From: CALMFT01 sp964563595
GTDB taxonomy: Bacteria; Patescibacteriota; Gracilibacteria; Absconditabacterales; Absconditicoccaceae
Length of the DNA: 5,816 nucleotides
Direction: 5' to 3'
Assembly: GCA_964563595.1 (NCBI GenBank)
Contig: CAZLWR010000043.1
Span: 1-5,816 of the forward strand
In this document: positions 1 through 5,816 of the stretch, piece by piece
How positions within the stretch are numbered: position 1 is the first letter of the stretch
Layout: every line of letters starts with the position of its first letter
Position numbers and translations under genes: made by a program
The notes under the pieces: generated by a model
Seen by the model: the letters and a program-made list of their open reading frames with translations, nothing else
Told to the model about the DNA's origin: nothing
The model's database searches: none

Positions 1-6
1 TTCCCA

Positions 7-35
7 TTGGAAATAGTTTTTCATTTTGTTACACT
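7..35 (+). promoter_or_regulatory. Possible metG promoter
   Basis: TTGGAA (7-12) and TACACT (30-35), separated by 17 bases, each match the sigma-70 consensus at four of six positions. This would give a leader of about 25 bases. A second -10-like hexamer, TATCAT at 55-60, has no matching -35 but is placed so that transcription could begin at or next to the ATG (a leaderless message). Neither is strong, and the upstream gene lies outside the window. Confidence 0.3.
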
Positions 36-67
36 GTTTATTCAGCTTATTTTTTATCATCAATCGC

Positions 68-1795
68 ATGTCTAAAAGAAAAATTATAACATCTGCCTTG
101 CCTTATCCAAATGGCCCCTTGCATTTGGGACATATTGCTGGAGTGTATTTGCCGGCGGATATCTATTTCAGATATTGTAAATTGAGTGGTCAGGACGTAA
201 TTCACGTATGTGGGACGGATGATCATGGTGTAGCATTGGAAATAGCATCAGAAAAATATGGAAAGCCCGTTTCAGAACTTGTAGCACAATATCGTGAGGC
301 ATATAAAACTGGCATGGCTAAAATGGGAATTGAGTTTAGTATTTTTCATGGGACGGATACCAAACAACATGAGGAGGTTGCTCATGAATTTTTCTGGAAA
401 CTACAGGAACAAGATCTATTGGAACGTAGAATAACCCAGCAGATGTATTGTAACACTTGTCAAAAATTTTTACCGGATAGATATATAGTGGGAACCTGTC
501 CAAAGTGTAAAACTCCCGGCGCTAATGGTGATCAGTGTGAGGCATGTGGAAATATGCTTGACCCAGAAACATTGATAGATCCAAGTTGTAAAACTTGTGG
601 AGGAACTGATTTAGAACTCAAAGAATCAGAGCATTTGTTTTTTAGACTGGATCTCCTACAGAATCAGATTGCTGCATGGCTTGAAACAAAGAAAGACCGA
701 AAACCTAATGTCATTAGTACGAGTTTGAATAAATGGATTAAGGAAAGTTTGCAACCAAGATGTTATACCAGAGATACAAAATGTGGTATTAGTGTCCCAC
801 TTGGGTGATTTGAGAATAAGACTATTTATGTGTGGTTTGAAGCACCATTAGGTTATATTAGTATAACCAAAAAATACTTTGATGATCTTGGTAGACCAGA
901 AGAATTTGAACAATACTGGAAATCTGAAGATACTGAACTGGTAGAGTTTATTGGAAAAGATAACGTCGTATTCCACTCCATCATATGGCCTGCTTTACTT
1001 ATGGCATACAACAAAGGCATCAAAAATGAGGCAACATATATTCTTCCTACTGATATCCCTGCAAATGAGTTCTTAAATCTAGAAGGCAAGAAATTTAGTA
1101 CTTCTCGTGGACGAGCTGTATGGCTTGACGATATTGTGGCGAATTACCATCCAGATTATGTTAGATATTACCTGGCTAGTGTTATACCAGAAACCGCTGA
1201 TAGTGATTTCAAACGAAAAGAATTTCAAGAAAGATGCAATAATTTGTGTGACAACTTAGGAAACCTCTTCTCGAGAGTGGCGAACCTGAGTATGAAGTAT
1301 TGTGATGGGAAATTTGAGACATTTGATAACCTGACAGAATATATTGTCTGACTTGACCCCTCTTTACAACAGCTCATAGTAGACTTTGTCTGACAGAGTC
1401 CGACATATCGCGACAAGATTGCTGACCATTTACAGCACTTCCAATTTAGAGATGGATTGGCTGCGTTGATGGAGTTATTTAGTTTGGGGAATAAGTTTGT
1501 TAATGATACCAAACCATGGGAAATTGGTAAAGAATCACCAGAAGTTGCCAAAAAAATACTTTCTATTTTGTGATGGTATTTGGTAGTTATTGGGGTCGTT
1601 ATGAAACCCTACTTGCCCTATACGAGTCAGATTATTTTAGATACTATTATAAAGGAAAAGGATATTGATTTTCAGATAGCATGAGATAGCTTCGGTGCTC
1701 GAGAATACAAAACTATTTCTGAAAAACCTGACTATCTATTTACAAAAATTACTGACGAACAAATAAGCTGAGAAATGGAGAAGCTACAGTCTTAA
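68..1795 (+). CDS. metG: Methionyl-tRNA synthetase, two-zinc type (read with UGA = Gly)
   Basis: Charges tRNA-Met with methionine in the cytoplasm; class I synthetase, 575 aa. The start at 68 gives the family-typical opening MSKRKIITSALPYPNGPLH; an upstream in-frame TTG at 26 would add an unlikely hydrophobic leader. The HIGH-type motif HLGH is at residues 19-22. Four CxxC pairs (128/131, 144/147, 157/160, 174/177) form the connective-peptide zinc knuckles. The YVWFEAPLGYIS block is near 253-264 and the KMSKS-type motif is KFSTS (342-346). The anticodon-binding helical domain includes the N..(7)PW signature (475-484). There is no C-terminal EMAP II-like tRNA-binding domain, so the protein is shorter than the E. 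coli enzyme. Six in-frame UGAs lie at residues 247, 428, 442, 502, 539 and 568. Residue 247 is the conserved Gly of VPL-x-GFE, just before YVWFEAP. No Shine-Dalgarno sequence is visible before the ATG. The stop TAA lies 6 bases from the stop of the converging sigma gene. Confidence 0.96.
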
Positions 1796-1801
1796 TATTC
1801 T

Positions 1802-2416
1802 TTATTCAAAATTAAAACCTCCCATTGCTTCAAGGATATCCTTTGCTTTTCATCTCGCTCTATGAAGTCTCATTTTCATAGCAGACTCACTTACTCAAGC
1901 AATCTCTGCCATTTCTGCTATATCTTTTTTGTCAGTATATTTCATAAGTAAGACATCTTTGTCTCTTTCTCTTAGTGTTTTTATTATCTGTCGCATTTTT
2001 CCGTTCTTTTCTTCATACATTTGTTCTTCAATAACAGCATCTATTTCTACTGTACCGTCGTGTATGGGCATAAATTCTATAGTTCTAACTTTTTTGTTTT
2101 TGCGTAGTATATCAATACAGTAGTTGTAAGTTATACTATATATCCACGTGCTAAATGACGATTTTCAATCAAACTTTTGTATATTCTCAAATATTCTTAT
2201 GAAAACTTCTTGTACTGCATCATGTGCAATTGTTTGATCGCCAAGCATACTTATGCACTTCCCAAATATTTTCTTTGCATAGCGGCGATAGAGTTCTTCT
2301 CGAGAATGTCTGTTGGTGGTAGTACAATACACTTCTATCAAATCACTATCGCTCATGGATGTGAAGTTTGCTTTATTATCGGAAGCTTTAGAATTTGCTG
2401 CGATCGGATGTTTCAT
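1802..2416 (-). CDS. ECF-type RNA polymerase sigma factor, sigma-70 family (UGA = Gly)
   Basis: A 204-residue sigma factor with only regions 2 and 4, the ECF (group 4) layout; it would direct RNA polymerase core to a specific promoter set. Region 2 covers about residues 23-112. It contains the DAVQEVFIRIFENIQKFDG core (region 2.2, core binding), then SSFSTWIYSITYNYCIDILR (regions 2.3/2.4, -10 recognition). Region 4 (about 135-196) has the helix-turn-helix IAEMAEIAGVSESAMKMRLH followed by RAR, for -35 binding. A short linker, about 113-133, separates them. In-frame UGAs encode residues 84, 174 and 189. Residue 84 is the conserved Gly of FDG..SSFSTW, and 174 is the turn glycine of the helix-turn-helix (GVS). 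Translation ends at TAA. The start at 2416 is the furthest upstream ATG; Met21 (2356) is an alternative, and neither has a clear Shine-Dalgarno sequence. The first 20 residues look disordered. No anti-sigma factor is visible beside it. It is divergent from the Nudix gene. Confidence 0.93.
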
Positions 2417-2441
2417 AAAAGACCACTAGATAAATATTCTT

Positions 2442-2469
2442 TAAATAAACAATAAGTACAATAAGTCAA
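2442..2469 (-). promoter_or_regulatory. Possible promoter of the sigma factor gene
   Basis: On the minus strand, TTGACT (2469-2464) is followed after 16 bases by TATTTA (2447-2442), giving a leader of roughly 20 bases to the ATG at 2416. The -35 is good but the -10 is weak (three of six). The -35 sits in the 12-mer TATATTGACTTA, which recurs exactly at the -35 of the 5649 gene. A tandem repeat (CAATAAGTA at 2450-2458, CAATAAGTC at 2459-2467) covers the spacer and could be an operator. Confidence 0.35.
2450..2467. repeat. Tandem 9-base direct repeat in the divergent promoter region
   Basis: CAATAAGTA (2450-2458) is followed directly by CAATAAGTC (2459-2467). The two copies differ only in the last base. 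They lie between the -35 and -10 hexamers proposed for the sigma gene. A 9-base spacing is close to one helical turn, so a dimeric regulator could bind here, but the region is very AT-rich and chance is possible. Confidence 0.4.
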
Positions 2470-2495
2470 TATATTTACAATATATTTATTTTACT

Positions 2496-2523
2496 TTGCT
2501 ATAGGAGTTGAAATTACTATATT
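2496..2523 (+). promoter_or_regulatory. Possible promoter of the Nudix-rnhA-der operon
   Basis: TTGCTA (2496-2501, four of six) and TATATT (2518-2523, five of six) are separated by 16 bases, predicting a start near 2530 and a leader of about 24 bases. The leader is U-rich (ACTTATTTTTTG) and has no Shine-Dalgarno sequence. An AGGAG at 2503-2507 is too far upstream of the ATG at 2554 to serve as one. Confidence 0.4.
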
Positions 2524-2553
2524 CAATGTTTACTTATTTTTTGTTTATTGTGT

Positions 2554-3111
2554 ATGTCAAAAATACCTCCTCATGCTAAAATAGTGTATGATGGACTTAT
2601 CTATCAAGTTTACCAATGGGAACAAACTATGTTCGATGGTAATGTGAGGGTCTTTGAAGAAATAAAAAGGCCATCCAGTGTGTTTGCCTTGCCGGTAATA
2701 GACAATAAAATCGTTGTATCGTATCAAAAACAACCAGGTAGGAGTGAGGCATATCGATCATTGATAGGAGGTAGGCTCAATACAGATGAAGAGCCTTTGA
2801 TTGGGGCAAAGAGAGAAATGCTCGAAGAAACAGGTATGGAAGGAAGTTATTGGACACTGTTATTTGACAAGAAAACTCCCGTTATTCAGCGAAGTTTATA
2901 TTATTACCTTGTAAAAGATTGTAGGAAAATCATCGAACCGCTCTCTTCGAACTGAGAAAGTATCAGATTATTTCATTTAGATTTTGAAGTATTTGTAGAG
3001 ATGACCTTACAGGGCGTATTTGAAAATGACCCCTTGAAAGGATATGTACATGATTTGGTAAGAAATAAGAAATTGAAAACGTTTCAAGAAATGTTGTTTA
3101 GTCCTGTATAA
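2554..3111 (+). CDS. Nudix hydrolase, ADP-ribose pyrophosphatase-like (UGA = Gly)
   Basis: A 185-residue metal-dependent hydrolase of nucleoside diphosphates linked to another moiety. The Nudix box is complete at residues 73-95. It fits G-x5-E-x7-REUxEExGU exactly: G73, E79, then REMLEETGM at 87-95, with the metal-binding glutamates E88, E91 and E92. The N-terminal strand pattern (VYDGLIYQVYQWEQTMFDG) and the C-terminal NGESIRLFHLDFEVF stretch resemble the ADP-ribose pyrophosphatase/NudF branch. The true substrate cannot be read from sequence. The single in-frame UGA (residue 134) gives GESI, where this branch typically has a conserved GE. Read as a stop it would remove the last 52 residues, including the final helix. 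The ATG at 2554 (MSKIPPHAK) is preferred over a TTG two codons upstream. The gene ends with TAA, 8 bases before rnhA, so the two are probably cotranscribed. Confidence 0.92.
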
Positions 3112-3119
3112 ACACTACT

Positions 3120-3656
3120 ATGGTTGATTATCAACTCTATACCGATGGAGCATGCTCGGGAAATCCAGGGCCAGGATGACGGGGAGTAGTTGTTCTTATC
3201 AAGAAACATCTCTATGGGAAAATTTGAAAAGACAAGATTTATTTGAGTGGTAGATTAAATCCAACTACCAATAATCAGATGGAATTGCGTGCTGTTATCG
3301 AGGGTCTGAAATGGGTCTGCACACAGCATGATATATCTTTTGCCAAAAACGATCCCGGCTGATTGTTTGACGCTGGCTCATGAAAATCCATTCCTAGCGT
3401 TACTCCAACTATAGATCTTTATTTAGATTCACTGTATGTAAAACACGGTATTCTAGAACGAATTCATAAACGAAGAGGAAATGGTCGAAAAACCACCGGC
3501 AAACAAGTGGTAAAGAATTTAGAATTATGGCAAGAGTTGGATCTATTGGTCAGCTTATGTCATATAAATCGACATTGGGTAAAAGGACATGATGGAAATA
3601 AGTATAATGAAATAGCAGATAAACTGGCAACTGGGATTTTAAAAATTAAAAATTAG
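3120..3656 (+). CDS. rnhA: Ribonuclease HI (UGA = Gly)
   Basis: Cleaves the RNA strand of RNA-DNA hybrids (R-loops, Okazaki primers); 178 aa, cytoplasmic. The opening YTDGACSGNPGPG-G-RG is the RNase H1 signature, and the UGA at residue 20 supplies the Gly after GPG. The catalytic carboxylates are all present: D9, E55 (NNQMEL), D103 (LYLDSLYV) and D167 (ADKLA). The flexible-loop histidine is H157 in HWVKGHDG. The WQELDLL helix and the basic GNGRKTTGKQVVKN segment match the type HI handle region. Residues about 71-98, between the first long helix and the D103 strand, form a Gly/Ser/Pro-rich loop longer than in E. coli RNase HI, with UGA-encoded Gly81 and Gly88. The fourth UGA is residue 36. It ends in TAG, the only non-TAA stop in the window. 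No Shine-Dalgarno sequence is visible. It is the middle gene of the Nudix-rnhA-der cluster. Confidence 0.95.
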
Positions 3657-3683
3657 TCATTTAGAATTAAATCATTTGTTTGT

Positions 3684-5000
3684 ATGAAAGTTTGACTTAT
3701 AGGAGCTACCAATGTTGGTAAATCCACTTTATTTAACAGGTTGATTAGATCACAGAGGTCTATTGTAACTGATATCGCTGGAACTACCAGAGATTTCGTC
3801 ACAGAACCAGTAGACTTGGGCGGCGTTATGATTTCGGTCAGTGATTCTCCCGGTTTGGACAATTTCAATGATGAGCTCACTTTTATACAAAAGTTGGTCG
3901 AAACCTGTGATCAATTACTTTTTGTGATCGATTTTAAGATATGAATTTGACCAAAAGAGCAGGAAATTATACGTTTAGTAAGGAAACATGGTAAGGAGGA
4001 TCAGACTATTTTGGTTGTTAATAAAGCTGATAAATGGATGAGAGATGCTGAACAGGAGCTAGCTAAAGCTGAGTATCGATCTTTGGGTCTAGGTACTGTT
4101 ATCTTGCTTTCCGCAAAAAGCGGTGCTAATATGGAAGAACTGGAAGAAATGTTATATATGATCGCAACAACTCATTCTTACAAAAAGGTTCAATCCAAAC
4201 ATGAGATGATTGTTTCTTTTGTTGGTAGACCAAATGTTGGTAAATCCACCTTGCTCAATACTTTTGTAAAATCTGATGTCAGTAAAGTTTCAGACAAACC
4301 TGGTACCACTTTGGATTATATCACCTCGCAAGTATCATATGGCCAAACGGTATTTAAATTGGTAGATACGGCTGGTATCAGAAGACAGTCAAAAATTGCG
4401 GGATTGGAGAAAATTGCTTTGAGTAAAACCTTGAAAATGCTTGAGTATTATAAGCCGGTGACAGTACTCATGCGAGATGGTACTGAGGATTTTGCTAAGC
4501 AGGATGTGCATCTTGTAGGTGAACTTATCAGTATGGGTCTGCCGCTTGTTATTGCTATAAATAAAATAGATAATCTGAATACGGCACAGCTCGATAGACT
4601 CAAAAAGGGTATGCCTGAGCTCATGAGATTTGCTAGTTGGATTCCAGTGTGTTTTATTTCTGCTCAAAAGTGAAAAAACCTAGACGTCCTCATGAAGATC
4701 GTGAAAAGATTACAGGAAGTGAGAACTATGAAAATAACTACCAATAGTCTGAACACCACGGTGTTACAGGCTCAAACCATTTCACCTCCAAAATTCCCTA
4801 AAAACAAGATTTGCAAAATTAGATATCTGACTCAAGTAGAGGGCGATTGTCCGACCTTTATATGTTTTGTGAACAATGCTTCAAAACTCAATTTTTCTCT
4901 GACCAGATGGCTTGAGAATGTTTTGAGGAAACACTACAACTTTGAAGGAGTGCCCATCAGGATAGAATTCAGATGAACAAAGGAAAAAGAAGAAAGATAA
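3684..5000 (+). CDS. der: Ribosome assembly GTPase Der/EngA (UGA = Gly)
   Basis: An essential double GTPase needed for maturation of the 50S ribosomal subunit; 438 aa, a normal length. The first G domain has a P-loop at residues 7-14 (GATNVGKS), GTTRD 33-37, G3 as DSPGL 54-58, G4 NKAD 113-116 and G5 SAKSG 143-147. The second has GRPNVGKS 181-188, GTTLD 207-211, DTAGI 228-232, NKID 293-296 and SAQKG 326-330. The C-terminal KH-like domain (about 342-431) shows the family pattern TQVEGDCPTFICFVN and ends with GVPIRIEFRG. UGA codons encode residues 4, 87, 89, 330 and 431; 87, 330 and 431 fall where Der proteins normally have Gly. In the first domain G3 is DSPG rather than the usual DTGG, and the P-loop has AT in place of RP. 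The start is the ATG just before the first beta strand. There is no Shine-Dalgarno sequence; the gap from rnhA is 27 bases. Confidence 0.96.
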
Positions 5001-5004
5001 TATA

Positions 5005-5649
5005 TTAGAGAAAGAATGTCTGGGCTATATCCGCAGCAAAATAGTATTTCAGGTTTTCGTAACCCGGAAGCTTCTTGCTAAGTTCTAAATCGAATCAGGA
5101 TATTTCATAAATCATATCTCCATATGATAGACTTTTTATGTATGCTTTACGTGTTCTAGGGTCATATATTACATCAAAATAAGCTCCAACGTCTGGAATT
5201 CTTACATGCTCTATATCTATAATATCACTCCTACATTGCCTCATGAAACCTTCTACTCAGCGTATATCATAGGAGTTATTATTGTGAAGTAACTTTACAA
5301 GCAGTGACCCCTTAGGGAGAAAATTTAATGCACCAGCTATATTTGATGCACTCATTGAGATGGGTTCGCCAGCTCGAAAGTGACCCAGACCCGCATAGTC
5401 ATTAAGTTGATCCTGTACGATAATAGGAATGCAAGTTTTGAAATTTTTACTTTCCAGTATTTCTTGTGCTAAACACACTCTTCATCAAGTTGTTCAAACT
5501 GTTTTCCTACTTGCTCTATGAATATCTGGGATGCTTTCAAATTCTTTTTGAGAAATAAACCTACCCGCAGTAGGAGTTTTTAAAAGTTGTATATGTTGTC
5601 TGAGCTCATCGTTGACTTCATATAGAATTTGTTCGGGCTTTGTTGTCAT
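5005..5649 (-). CDS. Uncharacterised protein with a CheD-like deamidase pattern (UGA = Gly)
   Basis: A 214-residue soluble protein without signal peptide or membrane segment; function not established. The ATG at 5649 is chosen because GGAGAG lies 5 bases upstream. An in-frame GTG at 5679 would sit almost on the transcription start. UGA encodes residues 52, 55, 56, 131 and 185, three of them within TVGTTGGR. By eye, residues 67-95 resemble the catalytic segment of CheD, the chemoreceptor glutamine deamidase. Cys73 is followed 17 residues later by His90 in AGLGHF, an Asp lies at +7 (D80), and a Ser is at -6 (S67) where CheD has Thr. Further on, IPDVG, then IYDPRTRKAYIKSL (161-174) and GDMIYEI (177-183), follow the order of CheD's C-terminal half. 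The CheD GSC is KTC here, and the helical N-terminal part (1-60) is extra. No chemotaxis gene is nearby. The CDS is near certain; the CheD relation is my inference and could be chance. Confidence 0.85.
5482..5496 (-). other. Cluster of three in-frame UGA glycine codons, two in tandem
   Basis: Inside the CheD-like gene, the minus strand reads TGA-ACA-ACT-TGA-TGA from 5496 to 5482, giving G-T-T-G-G at residues 52-56. Two adjacent UGAs would be an efficient stop in any organism with a UGA-reading release factor. Their presence mid-gene supports full reassignment rather than occasional read-through. Confidence 0.85.
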
Positions 5650-5654
5650 TAATT

Positions 5655-5660
5655 CTCTCC
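5655..5660 (-). promoter_or_regulatory. Shine-Dalgarno site of the CheD-like gene
   Basis: GGAGAG on the minus strand, 5 bases before the ATG at 5649. This decides the start in favour of residue MTTKPEQ over the upstream GTG at 5679. It is the only well-formed ribosome binding site in the window. Confidence 0.75.
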
Positions 5661-5682
5661 AAAACACATAAACATTCACTAT

Positions 5683-5710
5683 ATTATAAGTTAATATATA
5701 TTTAAGTCAA
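5683..5710 (-). promoter_or_regulatory. Strong sigma-70-type promoter of the CheD-like gene
   Basis: On the minus strand, TTGACT (5710-5705, five of six) and a perfect TATAAT (5688-5683) are separated by 16 AT-rich bases. The predicted start near 5676 gives a leader of about 27 bases that contains the GGAGAG site. This is the closest match to the housekeeping consensus in the window. Confidence 0.75.
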
Positions 5711-5750
5711 TATAATTACTCTAGACAAAGATATAGCTTTGGACTATTTT

Positions 5751-5816
5751 TTAAATATTGATTAATAGCTTATGAGTTTGCTTACTTGCTTGTTTTTTAA
5801 TAACTGTCTGCCATTT
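5751..5816 (-). CDS. Possible C-terminal end of a minus-strand gene, cut by the window edge
   Basis: From the right edge the minus strand is open for 21 codons (KWQTVIKKQASKQTHKLLIN and one more residue) to a TAA at 5753-5751. The Lys-rich, hydrophilic tail is typical of a protein C-terminus, and it lies upstream of the CheD-like gene's own promoter in the same direction. An opposite reading, an ATG at 5772 open to the edge on the plus strand, also exists and has no ribosome binding site. Too short to identify. Confidence 0.25.
   Translation of the reverse strand, partial: KWQTVIKKQASKQTHKLLINI

Noticed and set aside
853..1551. Minus-strand open frames at 853-1089 and 1225-1551
   Set aside because: They lie antisense within metG, whose translation is clearly conserved there, and resemble no family.
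1832..1843. Perfect 12-base palindrome AAGGATATCCTT
   Set aside because: It lies inside the coding region of the sigma gene, has no loop or T-run, and is not repeated elsewhere in the window.
1929..2455. Plus-strand open frames at 1929-2123 and 2177-2455
   Set aside because: They are antisense to the sigma factor, which explains the region fully; the second also runs into the promoter area.
3653..4667. Minus-strand open frames at 3653-3880 and 4389-4667
   Set aside because: They are antisense to the two G domains of der and have low-complexity translations.
68..5649. Genes broken into pseudogenes by many TGA stops
   Set aside because: Reading frame and family conservation continue unbroken across every TGA, at conserved glycines, in six unrelated genes including essential ones.
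68..5649. UGA as tryptophan (Mycoplasma-type code 4) or selenocysteine
   Set aside because: The UGA positions match glycine columns, not Trp; Trp is encoded by TGG in the same genes. Up to six UGAs per housekeeping gene does not fit selenocysteine.
5726..5741. Small hairpin CAAAG-ATATAG-CTTTG followed by a T-run, a possible plus-strand terminator
   Set aside because: The stem is only 5 bp, the T-run is several bases away, and no plus-strand gene ends just upstream.
5772..5816. Plus-strand ATG open to the window edge (15 codons)
   Set aside because: No ribosome binding site or convincing promoter; too short to support, and the opposite strand offers a more protein-like reading.

Overview
The window reads coherently only if UGA is translated as glycine (translation table 25). 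With the standard code every gene breaks at in-frame TGA codons. With UGA = Gly it resolves into six full-length genes with no frameshift. I count 24 in-frame UGAs: metG 6, sigma factor 3, Nudix 1, RNase H 4, der 5, CheD-like gene 5. Many fall on glycines that are nearly invariant in the families concerned. Stops are TAA (five genes) and TAG (one); TGA never ends a gene. TGG still encodes Trp. Together with the AT-rich composition (judged by eye), this points to the candidate phyla Absconditabacteria (SR1) or Gracilibacteria (BD1-5) in the CPR/Patescibacteria. The window cannot separate the two.

Layout, left to right: metG (+, methionyl-tRNA synthetase, 68-1795) converges on an ECF-type sigma-70 factor (-, 1802-2416) with 6 bases between stop codons. 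A 137-base divergent promoter region (2417-2553) separates the sigma gene from a co-directional cluster. That cluster is a Nudix hydrolase (2554-3111), RNase HI (3120-3656) and the double GTPase Der/EngA (3684-5000), probably one operon. der converges, with 4 bases between stops, on a minus-strand gene (5005-5649) of unestablished function. That protein carries a Cys/His pattern resembling the chemoreceptor glutamine deamidase CheD. It has the best-formed promoter and Shine-Dalgarno site in the window. The last bases may hold the C-terminal end of another minus-strand gene.

metG, rnhA and der are core translation, replication and ribosome-assembly functions. The Nudix hydrolase probably cleans up or salvages nucleotides. 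The ECF sigma factor and the CheD-like protein are the accessory and more interesting items. No tRNA, rRNA, CRISPR array, insertion sequence or tRNA-Gly(UCA) was found here.
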